Shown here: piece by piece, positions 21,380-32,830 of the stretch
How the letters are laid out: each line of letters opens with the position of its first letter
Numbering within the stretch: the first letter of the stretch is position 1
Source: Dryocosmus kuriphilus
Taxonomy: Eukaryota; Arthropoda; Insecta; Hymenoptera; Cynipidae
NCBI GenBank assembly: GCA_038277395.1
Contig: CM076190.1
Coordinates: 190,900,001-190,964,000, forward strand
Reading direction: 5' to 3'
DNA length: 64,000 bases
Translations under genes and position numbers: made by a program
The notes under the pieces: generated by a model
The model's input: the letters and a program-made list of their open reading frames with translations, nothing else
Told to the model about the DNA's origin: nothing
The model's database searches: none

Positions 21380-22165
21380 TCCCTCGCCTTATTGCAGGAT
21401 GTTCAAAATGAACTACTTCCAATTCAAACGCGAATACAGCTAGGAGCGAACTAAACTGATATAGCCAACCCAGTTTCAAGTCTCGTCGAAAACAAAGCGA
21501 ATTATCAGGTTACAAAAATAGATTCAGCAAAATTTGGTGGATATAAAAAATGGTCTGGCTTCAGTGACATTTTTAAATCGGTAGTTGAAAATAATCGATT
21601 ATTCACTGATTTCGAGAAACTAATGTATTTACTCTTGCGCCTCTTAGGAAAGGCAGCGACAAAAATCGAATCGCTAGAAACTACCTCAGCGAAATATCTA
21701 GTAGCTTGGTCCATTCTCATAATGTATGATGAAGATGATACCGCGGCGGTGATAGGTTACTAATCGCATACGAGCTATGGCGGTGCGTAAACATTTCTGC
21801 CACCGCTCTATGTGACTTGACAAAGACACAAAACACTATCGTGCCCTTCAAGCCCTGAATAAACCGTCTCTGGAATTCTCTCCCATTTATCTTATTCTTT
21901 CAAAATCAGATTCAAAACCGCGGCTGAGGTAGAAGGAAGAAGCACAAGGTACCGAGCTTCCAACAGTACAAAACGTTCTGCATTCGCGTTGAAAGGTTCT
22001 TGAATCTCATAACGCGAAACGCGAAAAATCAGATCAAACGTTCAAAAATACACAAAGCTTTAATCGACGTCAATATGAACAATCTCAAAGCAATCGAGAC
22101 GTATCATCCTATGCCACACACGTGAAAGCGTTCTGTTTAACAAACGAAAAAATTCATTTTTTTTT
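21380..22165 (+). pseudogene. BEL/Pao gag remnant (DUF1759-like)
   Basis: Without a proper start, the plus strand reads LQDVQNELLPIQTRIQLGA and then KIDSAKFGGYKKWSGFSDIF, NNRLFTDFEKLMYLLLRLLG and AWSILIMYDED. This is the gag region (DUF1759 family) of BEL/Pao retrotransposons, where the usual text is a KFxGxxxxWxxFxDxF pattern. After a stop near 21763 the frame-shifted continuation still shows LQALNKPSLEFS and KVLESHNAKR-like text. Pol is absent and no LTR was found. It is unrelated in position to the BEL element at 52.9-60.2 kb. Confidence 0.75.
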
Positions 22166-22890
22166 TCCCGTTTCAACTTTTTTCAAAATTTGTAAAGAAA
22201 CCGAGGAACAGTTGTAGCTATAGTCTCTATTTACAAGAATAGATTTTATTTGTTCACTTCAGAACACCCATTTCCATCCCAGAGGGGAAATAAGTCAGAC
22301 ATTCACTGGCGGAGGAGCTTCACAATATGGATGGAATGCCGACATATACAATTTTTTTGAAATAATATTTGATTCAAACACTCATAATATTTTCTTGTAG
22401 ATAATGCCTAAAAATAAATTTTTTTTAGGCGTAATGGTTGTGTCACAAAAAGGTAATGAATTTTGACCTCGTCTTCGGCGTTCCAGGGTGGCTTACCCCC
22501 CTAATAAAATTGTGATTTATGCTTCTCTGCTTTAAATCAATTTGCCTTTCTCTTTTTTCTGCGTCTTTTGCTTTTTCTCTTTCGAATCTGAAACATGAAA
22601 ATAAATCTAGTTAATTTGAGATAAGAAGAAATTTAAACTTTAGTAGTTTTAATTTTAAAATTTGAAAAATTTCAAGTTAAGAAATATCTAATATTCAAAA
22701 TTTGAATTTTTTCTTTTCAATTGGAAACAGTTTTTTCGATACTTAATTTTAATGCAACTGAAGGTTAAATTACAATTTTTCTTTAGAATGAAACAGTTGG
22801 AAATAATAATTTAATCTCTTCAAGGCGAAATAATCATAATTTTATCAAATGTTTATTTACATGTTGTTCAATTCGAAGCCACCCCTTTTG
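22166..22890. other. AT-rich intergenic
   Basis: No gene is recognised. Confidence 0.4.
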
Positions 22891-22899
22891 CACTAATTT

Positions 22900-23900
22900 T
22901 AGACGACTCGAGAAACTTTCAAAGTATTTTAAGACATTTAAAAGAATTTCAAATTGTGTCTACTTACTTCACTGAATTTTAAAATTTCAAAAGATTTCCA
23001 AGAATTTTAAGGGATATCAGCGAATTTATATAGAACTTAGAGAATAAATTATACTTTACTTTAAGGGTTTTTTTTAAAGACTTCAAAATGTATGATGGAT
23101 TTTGAAAAATTTCAAAGCATTTTAATAATTTTAAGTTATTTAAAAAAATTCTAATAGACGACAAGAGATTTAAAATTATTTCCTTGAATTTCAAGGAATT
23201 TCGTAAGATTTCGAAATATTTTAAGGGATTTTGGAAGATTTAAAAGATTTTCAAACATTTCAAAAGATTTTAAGATATTTCAAGTTATTTCGAAGAACCT
23301 CCACGGATTTTAAAGCTTTTCAAAGGAGCTTAAGGTATTTTAAGATAATTACAAGATTTTCAGTTGATTGAAAAGGTTCCAAAGAATTGCGAGAAACTCA
23401 AACAGTTTTAATGAATTTCAAAGTATCTTTTAGTATTTACAAACATTTCAAGTGATTTCACGGTATCTATTAAGAAATTTTACAAAACTTAAAGGATTTT
23501 TTGAATCTCCAAGGATTTCAACAAATTTTTAGAGAACTACAGTGAATAAATTAAATTTTATTTAAATGGATTTCTACAAAAACTAACCTCAACAGATATT
23601 AAATTATCAACAAAATTTTAAAGGATGTTAAAAATTTTAAGTTATTTTAAAGGTTCCAAAGTATTTCAAGATATGTCAAAAATTGCAATGAATGACAAAG
23701 CGTTTTGTAAAATTTTTAAGGATTTTAAGTAATTTAAATGATTTCTCCTTATCTAATGAATTTTTAATATTTTGCAAATAATTCAAGAGAATTTAGTAAT
23801 TTGATGAAATTTGAAATTAATAAACTTAGCAAATTTTCGAAGTTTTTAATATACGAGTACCTATGATAAATTTCGTAAAAGTAAGTTAGAGAATTTTGTA
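22900..23900. repeat. Degenerate ~10-11-bp AT minisatellite
   Basis: A long run of degenerate units of the form AAAGATTTCAAAGGATTTTAA fills about 1 kb. It resembles the intron array at 16.86-18.64 kb with C replaced by T, but is more diverged. There is no coding content; the 71-aa minus ORF here is repeat translation. Confidence 0.55.
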
Positions 23901-25559
23901 AAACTTTTTATCTAGCTAAATTATCTAAATTTAACCACAGGAACTAAATAAATAACCTAAAAAACTTTCTTTTTAGCATTTAAGGTTTCTTGGAAGAAAT
24001 TCAGAAATTTTTAGAAATGTAGAAGCTTAAAAAGTTTTGAAATCATTCTCTAAGTTTTTAATTGAGATAAATTAAACAAATTTGGTCGGACTATATAAAT
24101 GAAGAACAAAATTTAAAAAATTTTTTTTCTATTAAATTAAATACATTTAATCAGCCTAGCGTGTCGTTTTGAAATAAATAGAAAAAAAAATATACAGTAC
24201 CCTCAGGATTTGGATTTTTGGCAATTTCATTTTTTGTTACTTTGTACATTCGGTAAATTGTGAGGCTTTTTAAACACTTTTCCTCAATTTGATCAAAATC
24301 CATTGATTATATTATAAAATTAGTTTGAAGAAAGAAGATTACGTTGTTCAAATTTATAAATTGTATTTACAGGAGGAAGATAAAGAATTTCAATAGGTAA
24401 ATTACTGTGCGTCTGAGGATCAAAACTTTTAAACAAGTCAAAAATATTTAAGAAAATGAATATTTTCGTAATTAAAACAATTTCTGATGTATGCCAATTT
24501 TTTTCACATATCTTAAGTTCTCAAACTTCCCCATAATTTTCTACATCGATTTATTTGCTGATATGTAGAAGATAAGAATTTTATTTATAGAACCAGATAT
24601 GTTTTCATTTTCATTGTCTCAATTTTAAATGCTCTACTGAAGAATTGTTCAAGAATCGTTTAATTTGAAATTCATTTAATTCTATAATTATCTCAGCAAT
24701 AAAAATAATATTCTTCGAGGATAAAGTTCCGAATAGCTGAGCCTTCCGCTTTTATTGAAACTTCGTACCCTTATGTATTTTGACGCGCTGATTACGAATA
24801 CTATAGTGAAAATTGGCGACTGGGGATTTTCTTGGTGAAAACCATAAAAAACTCCATAAGAATCAAGTTTTTTGCATTTATCTCAGTAAATACACATAAT
24901 TTCGAAAAATATTTTAAGCAATAGTTTTAACTCGTATAAAAATACATCTTGTTTGTGGAATATACATTTCGCCTAAAACTATTATTTTTCGAGAAAAAGA
25001 GGATTACGTTGGAAAAACAAGAAAAAGACGAAGAAAGTTACGGAAATGCGTTCGGTCACGTTTTTTGCGTTTATCTAAACGAATACGCACAATATTATCA
25101 AATATTGAAAAAAAAAGTTGTAAATCTAATCGAGTTACACATATTCTGTCTGTAACATTTTTATCTGCAAGTAATAGTTTCCGGAAAAATTAGTGATACA
25201 TAGATTATCATGGAAAAAACCCCCTTAAAAATCAAGGTTTGTTGCGTTTAGATTAGTCAATACGCAAACTTTCGCAAAATCTTTGAAAAAAAGTTGTGAA
25301 ACTCATCGAGATATACATTTGTTATTTTAAACATTTTTCCATACGAGTGATTTTGCAAGAAAATTAGTGATACGTCTGATAAAATTTAACAAATTTTAGT
25401 GCAACAAGCGATAGGTCTTTCTCTACCGTCCGCGCACCTAGTACTAACAGGCGTGTGTTTCATGCGTGCATTCATTATTTTCGAAGTTTTCTGCTCTCGA
25501 GTTCTAAACAACATCAATGAAAAATATAATATTTTCAGTCTGAGTATGATTCTTCAAAA

Positions 25560-26443
25560 AAGAGAAAAAATACTACAGTGGTTGAGCCAAATTGAACTCA
25601 TTCCAATTGAACGATTTTGCCCAAAAAAAAAAGAAAAAAAAGATTCTTTTAGAGTCTGACATGAATTGCGGCCAGTTCTTGTGTTATAAAGCAGGCAAGT
25701 ATCGTCACAAAAATATCGTTGCGGAAAATACGTGGTTTGAGAGGTGTCACGTTTCCGCAGCGGCATGTATGGTCATTTCTTATTCCTTCGTTGTAGATTT
25801 CAATTTCGAACAAACTATCCGGGAAAGTAGCATTGTTGAAGTTCAGTCGATTTCGCGAAAAACTGTATCAGACCGCTTCTTTTTTTATAGGGAGATCTGC
25901 ATGGTTGCTCTTGACAGTCACTTCGAAGAGGAAGGCCGCATTGGAGGTGTCGGTGAACTAGTTGAAATAGATGAGTGCAAGATCGGGCGTCGAAAATACG
26001 AGCGACGATGTGTAGCAGAAGGATCATGGATTCTCGGAGTGATTCACAGAGGGCATCCTTACAAATATCGGTTGGAATTCTGTCCCGATAACAAGAGAGA
26101 TCAGGCTACTCTAATCAGATTAATAAAAAAGCATGCAGCAGAATGGACAGAGATGCACACCGATCCTTGGAAGGGCTATATTAATATCGAAGATCATGGA
26201 TTTGTTCACCAAAGTGTTAATCATTCCGAGGAGTTTGTGAATAGCGATACCGGTGCACACACTCAAAACATCGAGTCATCTTGGCGGTGGGTGCGGCGAA
26301 TCCTCTCACGAGGAGGAGTGCAGAAGAGCAATCTTGCAGATCACCTCTGTGAATTCTTGTGGCGGCGACGGCTCAATAAAATAGATGCTGATCCATCTAA
26401 AGAACTGATCGCAAATACTAAAATATGCTACCCTGGCCACTGA
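25560..26443 (+). CDS. Merlin/IS1016-type transposase (DDE), nearly open
   Basis: The catalytic core is intact: VEIDECKIGRRKYERR (first Asp), MHTDPWKGYINIEDHG (second Asp), and TGAHTQNIESSWRWVRR (Glu), the pattern of Merlin and bacterial IS1016/ISXO2-like transposases. The longest frame starts at 25592 and ends in CYPGH at 26443. The N-terminal part is in another frame before an A-rich run at 25622-25640: that frame reads REKILQWLSQIELIPIERFC, where Merlin proteins begin. The oligo-A tract therefore hides a frameshift of one or two bases between the zinc-ribbon-like start and the core. The rest has no stop, so it is among the better preserved genes here. Confidence 0.85.
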
Positions 26444-26699
26444 TTGTAATCTGCATTCTCAGTTGAAGTAAATGCAAATATATTTTAAAATAACAGATTT
26501 TTAAAAAAATCAAAAAAAAATAATGAAAAATATTACAAAACATAAAAAAATGCTCTTCAAAATACTGCAACCTTCGCGCCGTGAAGAGCGTGAGTAGGTA
26601 CCAAGCCGAAACCAATGGAGATACAATGCAAAAATAAAGATCTATTCTACAGGTAGGTGGATAAACAACATTATACAGTAATGTAATGACAGTAATGAC

Positions 26700-26950
26700 A
26701 GTGGTGCCTTTCCGACCGCCCCCCCCCGTATTTTCGCAACTATTCAGTGAATGTGTAGCCCCACCCCCCCCTGGAAAGGCGAATGATCTTGATTGAACGT
26801 ATTTTCATAACTAGTCAGTGAATGCCTAGCCCCCCCCCCCCCCCCCCCCCCCCCAACTTTCAAAAGGAACGATCGTGATTGCACGTATTTTCGTAACTAA
26901 TTAGTGAATGCGTAACCCCCCCCCCCCCCCCCTTATCTTGGAAATGGTGG
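26700..26950. repeat. Tandem ~100-bp repeat with poly-C tracts
   Basis: Three units of about 80-100 bp share CGTATTTTCGTAACTA-like and AGTGAATGCGTAGC text, each followed by a C tract; the longest is 25 C at 26830-26854 and another is 17 C at about 26916-26932. It lies between the Merlin transposase and the right arm of that element. Confidence 0.75.
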
Positions 26951-27339
26951 TCGAGCGTGACCGAACTCATTTCCGTAACCTTCTTCAGCTTTTTCTTGTT
27001 TTTCCAACGCAATCTTCTTTTTCTCAAAAAATAATTGTCTGAGGCAAAAAGTGTATATAAGCAAAAAGATGTGCTTTTATACTAGCTAAATCTCTTGCTT
27101 CAAATATTTTTCTAAATTCTGCGTAGTTGCTGAGGTGAACGCAACAAACTTGATTTTTATGGTGTTTTTATGGTTTTCACCATGAAAATTGCTTTTTCGA
27201 CAATCTTCAATACCATATTCGTAATCAGAGCGTCAAATTACATAAATGTAAGAAGTTTTAACAAAATTGGAATAAAAGCGTAACCGAACGCATTTCCTTA
27301 ACTTTCTTCGTCTTTTTCTTGTTACATTCACATCAGAGA

Positions 27340-28230
27340 AGGTATTAAATTTATGTAAAATTTGTCTTTCGCGGATTTCATGAAATCTCCACGTTTTGAG
27401 ACCTTCTGAATCCGAAAAAATGGTTTCTACGAGGGTATCTGTCTGTCTGTTGTCGACGTCGTCGTCTTTGTCGTCGTCGTCGTTGTCGTCGTTGTTGTCT
27501 TTGACTGTTCCCACGATAACTTTCGAAGGAGTAATTGGATTGAATTGCGCTTTGGTACACTTATTTAAGGAGTAAAAGGAAAGGACGAGTTCGTTAACCA
27601 GCGATTTTTGACAAACGGTTTTGGTTTTATTCATCAGATACGATTTTCACAAAATCAAAAAATCCATTTTCCGGCTAAACTATGAGATATACAAAAAAAA
27701 TGTAATAAAGTAAAATTGTTTACCCTGAAAAAATCTGCAAATTTTGTCTTAGCCATTTTTTTATAAAATGGACGGTTTTTATTTTAATGAAGAAAACGCT
27801 ATTAAAATTAAGAAACTCTGGTTTACCGCCAAAATATTCAGGATACGAAAAAATAGTTAAGAACAAAGTTGTTCAGTTCAAAAAGGTCTACAAATTTTGT
27901 TTTATCTATTTTTTGATAAATTGTACGATTTTTGTTTTAATCGATAAAACGTTATTAAAAATAAATATTTTAAATTTTCCGCCAAAATATGCAAGCTACG
28001 AGAAAATGACAAGAAACAAAGTTATTTGCCTCAAAAAGATCTACAAGTTTGCTTTATATAATTTTTCTGAGCAGACGCGTAGCTTTTGAGTTATTCGTGA
28101 AGCATATTATGAAATATAAAAAACCACTTTTCAGCAAAACTATGCAAGACATGAGAAAACATTAACAAGCAGAATTGCTCACGTTGGAAAGAGCTACAAA
28201 ATTTATTTATAGGATATAATAAAAATTCGT
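27340..28230 (-). repeat. ~165-bp-unit repeat element (copy 2, inverted)
   Basis: This is the reverse complement of the family seen at 1849-4213. The simple-sequence tail lies at 27440-27500 (GTCGTC/GTTGTC), flanked by TAACTTTCGAAGGA and TTTGGTACACTT. Units with AACGTTATTAAAA, CTACAAATTTTG and CGAGAAAATG recur at about 27660, 27800 and 27950. The short ORFs here are translations of the repeat. Confidence 0.65.
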
Positions 28231-28261
28231 AGATGGTAATTTGTCAGAAAATATTAAATTA

Positions 28262-29239
28262 TTGAAAGTTGAAATGATGGCAATTGACGACTTCTGACAC
28301 TGAATTCATTAAAGATGGTCATATATTTCGTTCCAAATTACAGCGTTTTGAAACACCAAAGGGTTTCATCTTCAGGTAAAGTGTCGAACATTTCAATAAG
28401 CAATGAAAGATGTTGAGTGTGATGTTAAAATATCTGAGCAAATCATGATTGGATGTAGCTGCAAAAAATTAGAATGATGTATAATTGAAAGATTGAAAAA
28501 GTAATATTGTACAGCAAAAATTGTGACATGTTGAAAAAGCTAGGTTAGAAAAGGAAATCCAAATCATGTACTTACATCACTCATGTTGTGACAATAATTA
28601 TATAAAATTGAGAAAGAATAGAATTATTTCTTTCAAATTTTGTTAATAGATATGTGAAAATTGTGTCGACAAAGGACAAAACCAAGAATTGTGAAGTCAT
28701 TACAGTAGCTTCAGTGATGTAAAAAATCTTAGCAAATTTTTCTTTGGTTTCCTTCAGTACGTCAACAATGGAGCAGAAAGTTTTTCTTTTCCATTAAAAA
28801 CTTATTCACAATTCTTATTTTTGTCCTTTGTCGACACAATTTTCACATATCTATTAACAAAATTTGAAAGAAATAATTCTATTCTTTCTCAATTTTATAT
28901 AATTATTGTCACAACATGAGTGATGTAAGTACATGATTTGGATTTCCTTTTCTAACCTAGCTTTTTCAACATGTCACAATTTTTGCTCTACAATATTACT
29001 TTTTCAATCTTTCAATTATACATCATTCTAATTTTCTGCAACTACATCCAGTCATGATTTGCTCAGATATTTTAACATCACACTCAAAATTTTTCATTGC
29101 TTTTTGAAATGTTCGACACTTTACCTGAAGATGAAACCCTTTGGTGTTTCGAAACGTTGTAATTTGGAACGAAATATATGACCATCTTTAATGAATCCAG
29201 TGTCAGATATCGTCAATTGCCATCATTTCAACTTTCAAG
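28262..29239. repeat. 434-bp inverted repeat with a 109-bp spacer
   Basis: Arms 28262-28695 and 28805-29239 are nearly perfect reverse complements over about 434 bp. The right arm carries a hammerhead-ribozyme-like motif near 29110-29160. The left arm carries the same motif on the other strand with its GAAA changed. Inverted terminal repeats with this ribozyme motif are typical of Penelope-like elements, but no RT lies between the arms. Confidence 0.8.
29108..29170 (+). ncRNA. Hammerhead ribozyme-like motif
   Basis: The plus strand reads CTGAAGA, which fits the CUGANGA core. A stem-loop GAAACCC-TTT-GGTGTTTC follows as stem II, then GAAA, a minimal stem III C-GTT-G, and TA at the cleavage position. 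Flanking GTTC (5') and GAAC (3') could form stem I. This is the layout of the small hammerhead motifs known from Penelope-like elements. It is judged by eye and not folded. Confidence 0.5.
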
Positions 29240-30179
29240 TATTTATAGGAATTACCGTTTTAGTTTTAAGAATCGAAATTCTGTATTGTGAAAGTTTGGA
29301 ATGAGTCTCCTCTTCAGGTCAAAATCACATCAGTAATATGAAAAGTCGAACATCCAAAAGATCATAAAGACATTAAAAAGCCTTGCTCTTTGTTAAAAGA
29401 TCTGAAATTATGTGAAAGAAATATATAAAAGCGTTTGATAAAAAATTTTTTTTGGAGGTTAGTTTTTAATGTATGCAATTGAAAGGAGATTGAGTTACCT
29501 TGAACAATATGAGAGAAGGCTGTTGAGTCTTGTTGAAAAGTTAAAAAGAAATTTTGTTGAGTCTGTTTTAAAAAAAGAACCTTAAATAAAAGAAGTTTTG
29601 AGCGAAAACACGAACACAATGTGAACGGCTCAATGATTAGAGTAAGACTGGATGTAACCGTCAAGGAGAGAACAGAGAACAAGGTGGACAACATGAGGGT
29701 GAAACCAAATGCAAATACAAGAGCATCAAAACCACCGTGATTGTTGAGCAACTGTAAATAGTCACTCAACGAAAACGCAGTCTTGGGCGGCCACATAGGC
29801 GCGAGATTCGAATTGTTATTTATTTACTTTTTTAAAATATTGTAACGTGGTGAATTTTAGCCCGTTCAGGATCCTCTCCCCATGCTTATACATGATAATC
29901 GGTTTGAATTTAAAATAGGAAAAGAAAGAGAAGGATTCGGTGGCCAAAGAGGAACTCACAGACGTAAGAGGTAAACATGCGTACGAATGTGTGAGTGCGT
30001 ATGGCAGTCTAGTAACCTAAGGATGCTTACGTATATTAATTTACCGTATGTACGACTTAAACTTGTAAAGAAAAGGGACAAATAGGTTTGTGAATACCGC
30101 CGGACTTGCGAGCTTGCCTGTTTTCCACGAAGCCCGGTATTCCGCCTCGTATAGCCGACCTTGAAGAAACACATAAAGA
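29240..30179. other. No recognised gene
   Basis: A 144-aa minus-strand ORF (29362-29796) starts MWPPKTAFSLSDYLQLL and has hydrophobic stretches, but no motif or splice context supports it. The rest is AT-rich. Confidence 0.3.
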
Positions 30180-30660
30180 TGATCCCAGTAGTCCAGATGT
30201 CGCCCCGTGACCCCTGGCACTGCGCACTTAGCACTCCACACTTTGCGCTTCACGTCACTGCACACGCACGAGCCTCACCCACTTCAGGGGAAGGGATATG
30301 CCGCGATGGAATTCCGCGGACGGGGACAGGAACTCCTCGCGATGTGTCAGAAACCGCGGAGGAGGCCGCCATGATGTTTGTGACGTCAGTCCTGCAATAC
30401 CACTAGGGAGCAGAGACCCTGTACGATACCGACGGAAGGAGAACCATAGTTCGGCAGGGCAGCACCTGTCGGGCGGGACATTGACGTGCGGAGAGACGCT
30501 GCTCATGGGAAGAAAGCGGCGCAACATCAGTTCCGATTTGGCCATCGCCGAGATACGTTTTCGGGTAGTTTCCGTAGGGCAGTGCTTTTTTTTGTCATAG
30601 ACGGAAGTCTGAAAGCAACAGGGCTGCGAGGAAGCAGGTGAGCGAAAGTAAACCCCGAGC
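30180..30660. promoter_or_regulatory. GC-rich CpG-containing island with a CRE-like site
   Basis: The GC content is sharply above the surroundings and CpG dinucleotides are frequent. A perfect palindromic TGACGTCA lies at 30380-30387, and a GCCGCCATGATG start context precedes a very short plus frame that ends at TAG. A donor-like GCAG|GTGAGC lies near 30639. These suggest a promoter with a non-coding first exon on the plus strand, but no downstream exon was recognised, so it is tentative. Confidence 0.3.
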
Positions 30661-32070
30661 ATGTATAGTTTCAGATTTTTCTTTGCTTGCTTCGAGTTTC
30701 ATTCTTGTTATTAGAGATTCCTTTTTTTTGAGTATGTCGAGTCAGTGAAAGAGTGAGTAGAGGTAGTAGCGCGTAGAACGTTCAAGCCATGCGCTATTTT
30801 GAATGTCGTTGCGGATAAAATTTTCATTGTACCGAGACATTTAGTCAGCTTAATTTTCCGATAGTTTCCTTTTAGTATTCCGTGATTATTTGACTATTCT
30901 TGTTAGAATAAGACTATTGCCGTGTAGAATTCAATTCTCATTATGTTCGCTGCCGAATAGATTTTGCCGGTTTGAGAGTAAATTTCTCAGTGCTTTGCCA
31001 CCAGGCCGTGACCTTGAGAGTCTAATGTGCACGCGGATTTCTGTAGTAAATTAAGCATCAATGCCGACATACCTGTAATATTTCACCTCATTTCTAGTTG
31101 ATTTTAAATAAACTTGCTTTATAATTTTATCTTTCATAACTTCCTGACTTATTATATTCCGACAGAGTTCTGATTCGTTTCGACGCTCCCACCAAATCCC
31201 TCTCCTTCCGAGCTTGTGCGAGATAGTGCTAATTGTAGCATTTTCACCTTTTTTTTGGGCGGGGGGGGGGGGGGGGGGTTTTAAATTTCCGCTATCTGAA
31301 ATTCCTTTTTTTGAGTGTTCTTTGAGCGACACCCCTTCCGAGTGTTTGGCGCCTAACCAGCATAAATAAAAATTCGACTTTTTAAATTTCATTTCGAGTC
31401 ACGTAGGGTAAGCCCATGTTGTGGCGATACTCGAAGCCTTCAGTCCCATGAGGTGGGAACTATCGTTATAATATATATAAAAATAATTAAATAAAAGGAG
31501 GAATTTTGTATTTTGAATAATAAAACATTTTTACACTTTGAAATTATTTTGACGTCTATTTGCCGTCAAAAGCAGTGCGAAATTGAAAATCATTTGTACG
31601 TGACAATTTCTGAAAATAGAATTTTGGTGAATCGGTAATGTAAATCTTAAACGTTTTTTCGCCCGCCCCGAAAACTCGGAAGATGGGTCTTATACATAAA
31701 TATCTGAATATCAAGCCCTCAGTTATCTGTGGCGATAAGAAAGTTATTGAAATTTAATATTTTTTAAAGAAAGACATGAAATATTTCAAGTTAAATTATA
31801 CGCGTACAGTATCGAAAGCATATTAACAATCTTATATTTGTTGTTCGACGTTTAATACAACTTTTTACATTCTAAATTCATATCAAATCTGTCTTTGAGT
31901 AGCTTTGAAATGCACTTTTGAAGTCCGATTCGATCTCAGCTTGGACCGGTTTCAAAAACATCGACTTGGAATACACGCTCTGTCGGATCGAGTTTCCTTG
32001 ATTCGAACTGAGCGTGGATCGGGGTCGAATAATTCGAAATTCGAACATAGTTTATATTTATGATGCGAAA
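30661..32070. other. No recognised gene; poly-G tract
   Basis: A run of 18 G lies near 31261-31278 and generates the proline run in the 113-aa minus ORF at 31051-31392, which I do not accept as a gene. No other feature was recognised. Confidence 0.35.
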
Positions 32071-32075
32071 CATAA

Positions 32076-32610
32076 CTATCTTGACGCATTATCTTGAAGC
32101 AACTGGTCTCCACTCTGTGTGTCTAAATCAGATGTTAATATCTCTCCTAATTGGATAAGTTCTTTACCTGAAATTGGATCTAGTTCGTCAGTAAAATTTA
32201 AATCATTGTTAGGAGATTCTGAGTCTTTACTAGAATTTAAGCAAAATAGGACGCTGATTGTCAAGACCAGTGCTTGAAGGTTGCGAGTGAGGTCGAGCTG
32301 CGAAAGGATCTTTGGTGTTTTCATCTGCAATCTTATTTGATGCTTTCGGTACCGCGTTAAAACTAAGACTCTCTTTAAGGTGATTAGAGTAATCATTCTC
32401 TAAAAAATGATGATCATAAATATAATAATTACGCCAATCAACGGAGATCTCTATTTGACACGCCATTTGCCGTTTTTTGCGAGTTACATTGTCGCGCAGA
32501 AACCTATGAAATTGCGGATTTTTTATATTCTTATCCGGTGGAATATAATATTTTTTTCCACATCCTGGAAATTTGCACGACCCTTTAAGCTTCGGTTTAG
32601 TAAGTGACAT
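32076..32610 (-). CDS. THAP-domain protein, small, with a damaged zinc-binding site
   Basis: The ATG at 32610 starts MSLTKPKLKGSCKFPGCG. The N-terminal 70-odd residues follow the THAP pattern: CKFPGCGKK, NPQFHRFLRDNVTRKK, a Trp (SVDWRNYY) and YDHHFLENDYSNH, matching C2-CH proteins in which ICSxHF precedes a DY/DF. The third zinc ligand Cys of the usual CSxHF reads Tyr-Asp here, so zinc binding is probably impaired. This frame ends at 32230. The overlapping frame down to 32076 (SSKDSESPNNDLNFTDELDP) looks coding too, so a frameshift near 32280 may join them. THAP domains bind DNA and occur in host regulators and P-element-related genes; I cannot say which this is. Confidence 0.55.
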
Positions 32611-32830
32611 GATTACTTAATGTCAGCGGCATTCCGTAGAAACTAGTTTTAAATTATATCTTATAAGTTAAATATTTCAAGTTTAACCTTAACGCCTGAT
32701 TACTAAACGCCAGCGACCGGTCTATATAATTCTACCGATCAGGTTACAAAGATCGACTTACATCAAATTATCAAACTGCAATGATATAATAACCTTAATT
32801 TCAATAGATTCATAAAAACTCTAAAATTAC

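Larger units (their letters stand above)
24771..27247 (+). mobile_element. Merlin DNA transposon with ~290-bp terminal inverted repeats
   Basis: Arms at about 24771-25064 and 26955-27247 are inverted copies: ATTTTGACGCGCTGATTACG at the left matches the complement of CGTAATCAGAGCGTCAAATT at the right, and GTGAAAACCATAAAAA...CAAGTTTxTTGC is shared. A second, weaker copy of the arm motif lies at 25200-25340. The transposase reads plus at 25560-26443, followed by C-tract repeats. Merlin target duplications (about 8-9 bp) could not be confirmed by eye. Confidence 0.75.

Noticed and set aside
27233..27634. 133-aa Asp-rich protein
   Set aside because: Translation of the (GTCGTC)n simple-sequence tail of a repeat element.
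29362..29796. 144-aa minus-strand ORF
   Set aside because: No motif, splice context or repeat match recognised; kept only as a note.
31051..31392. 113-aa minus-strand protein with a proline run
   Set aside because: The prolines come from a poly-G tract; no other support.
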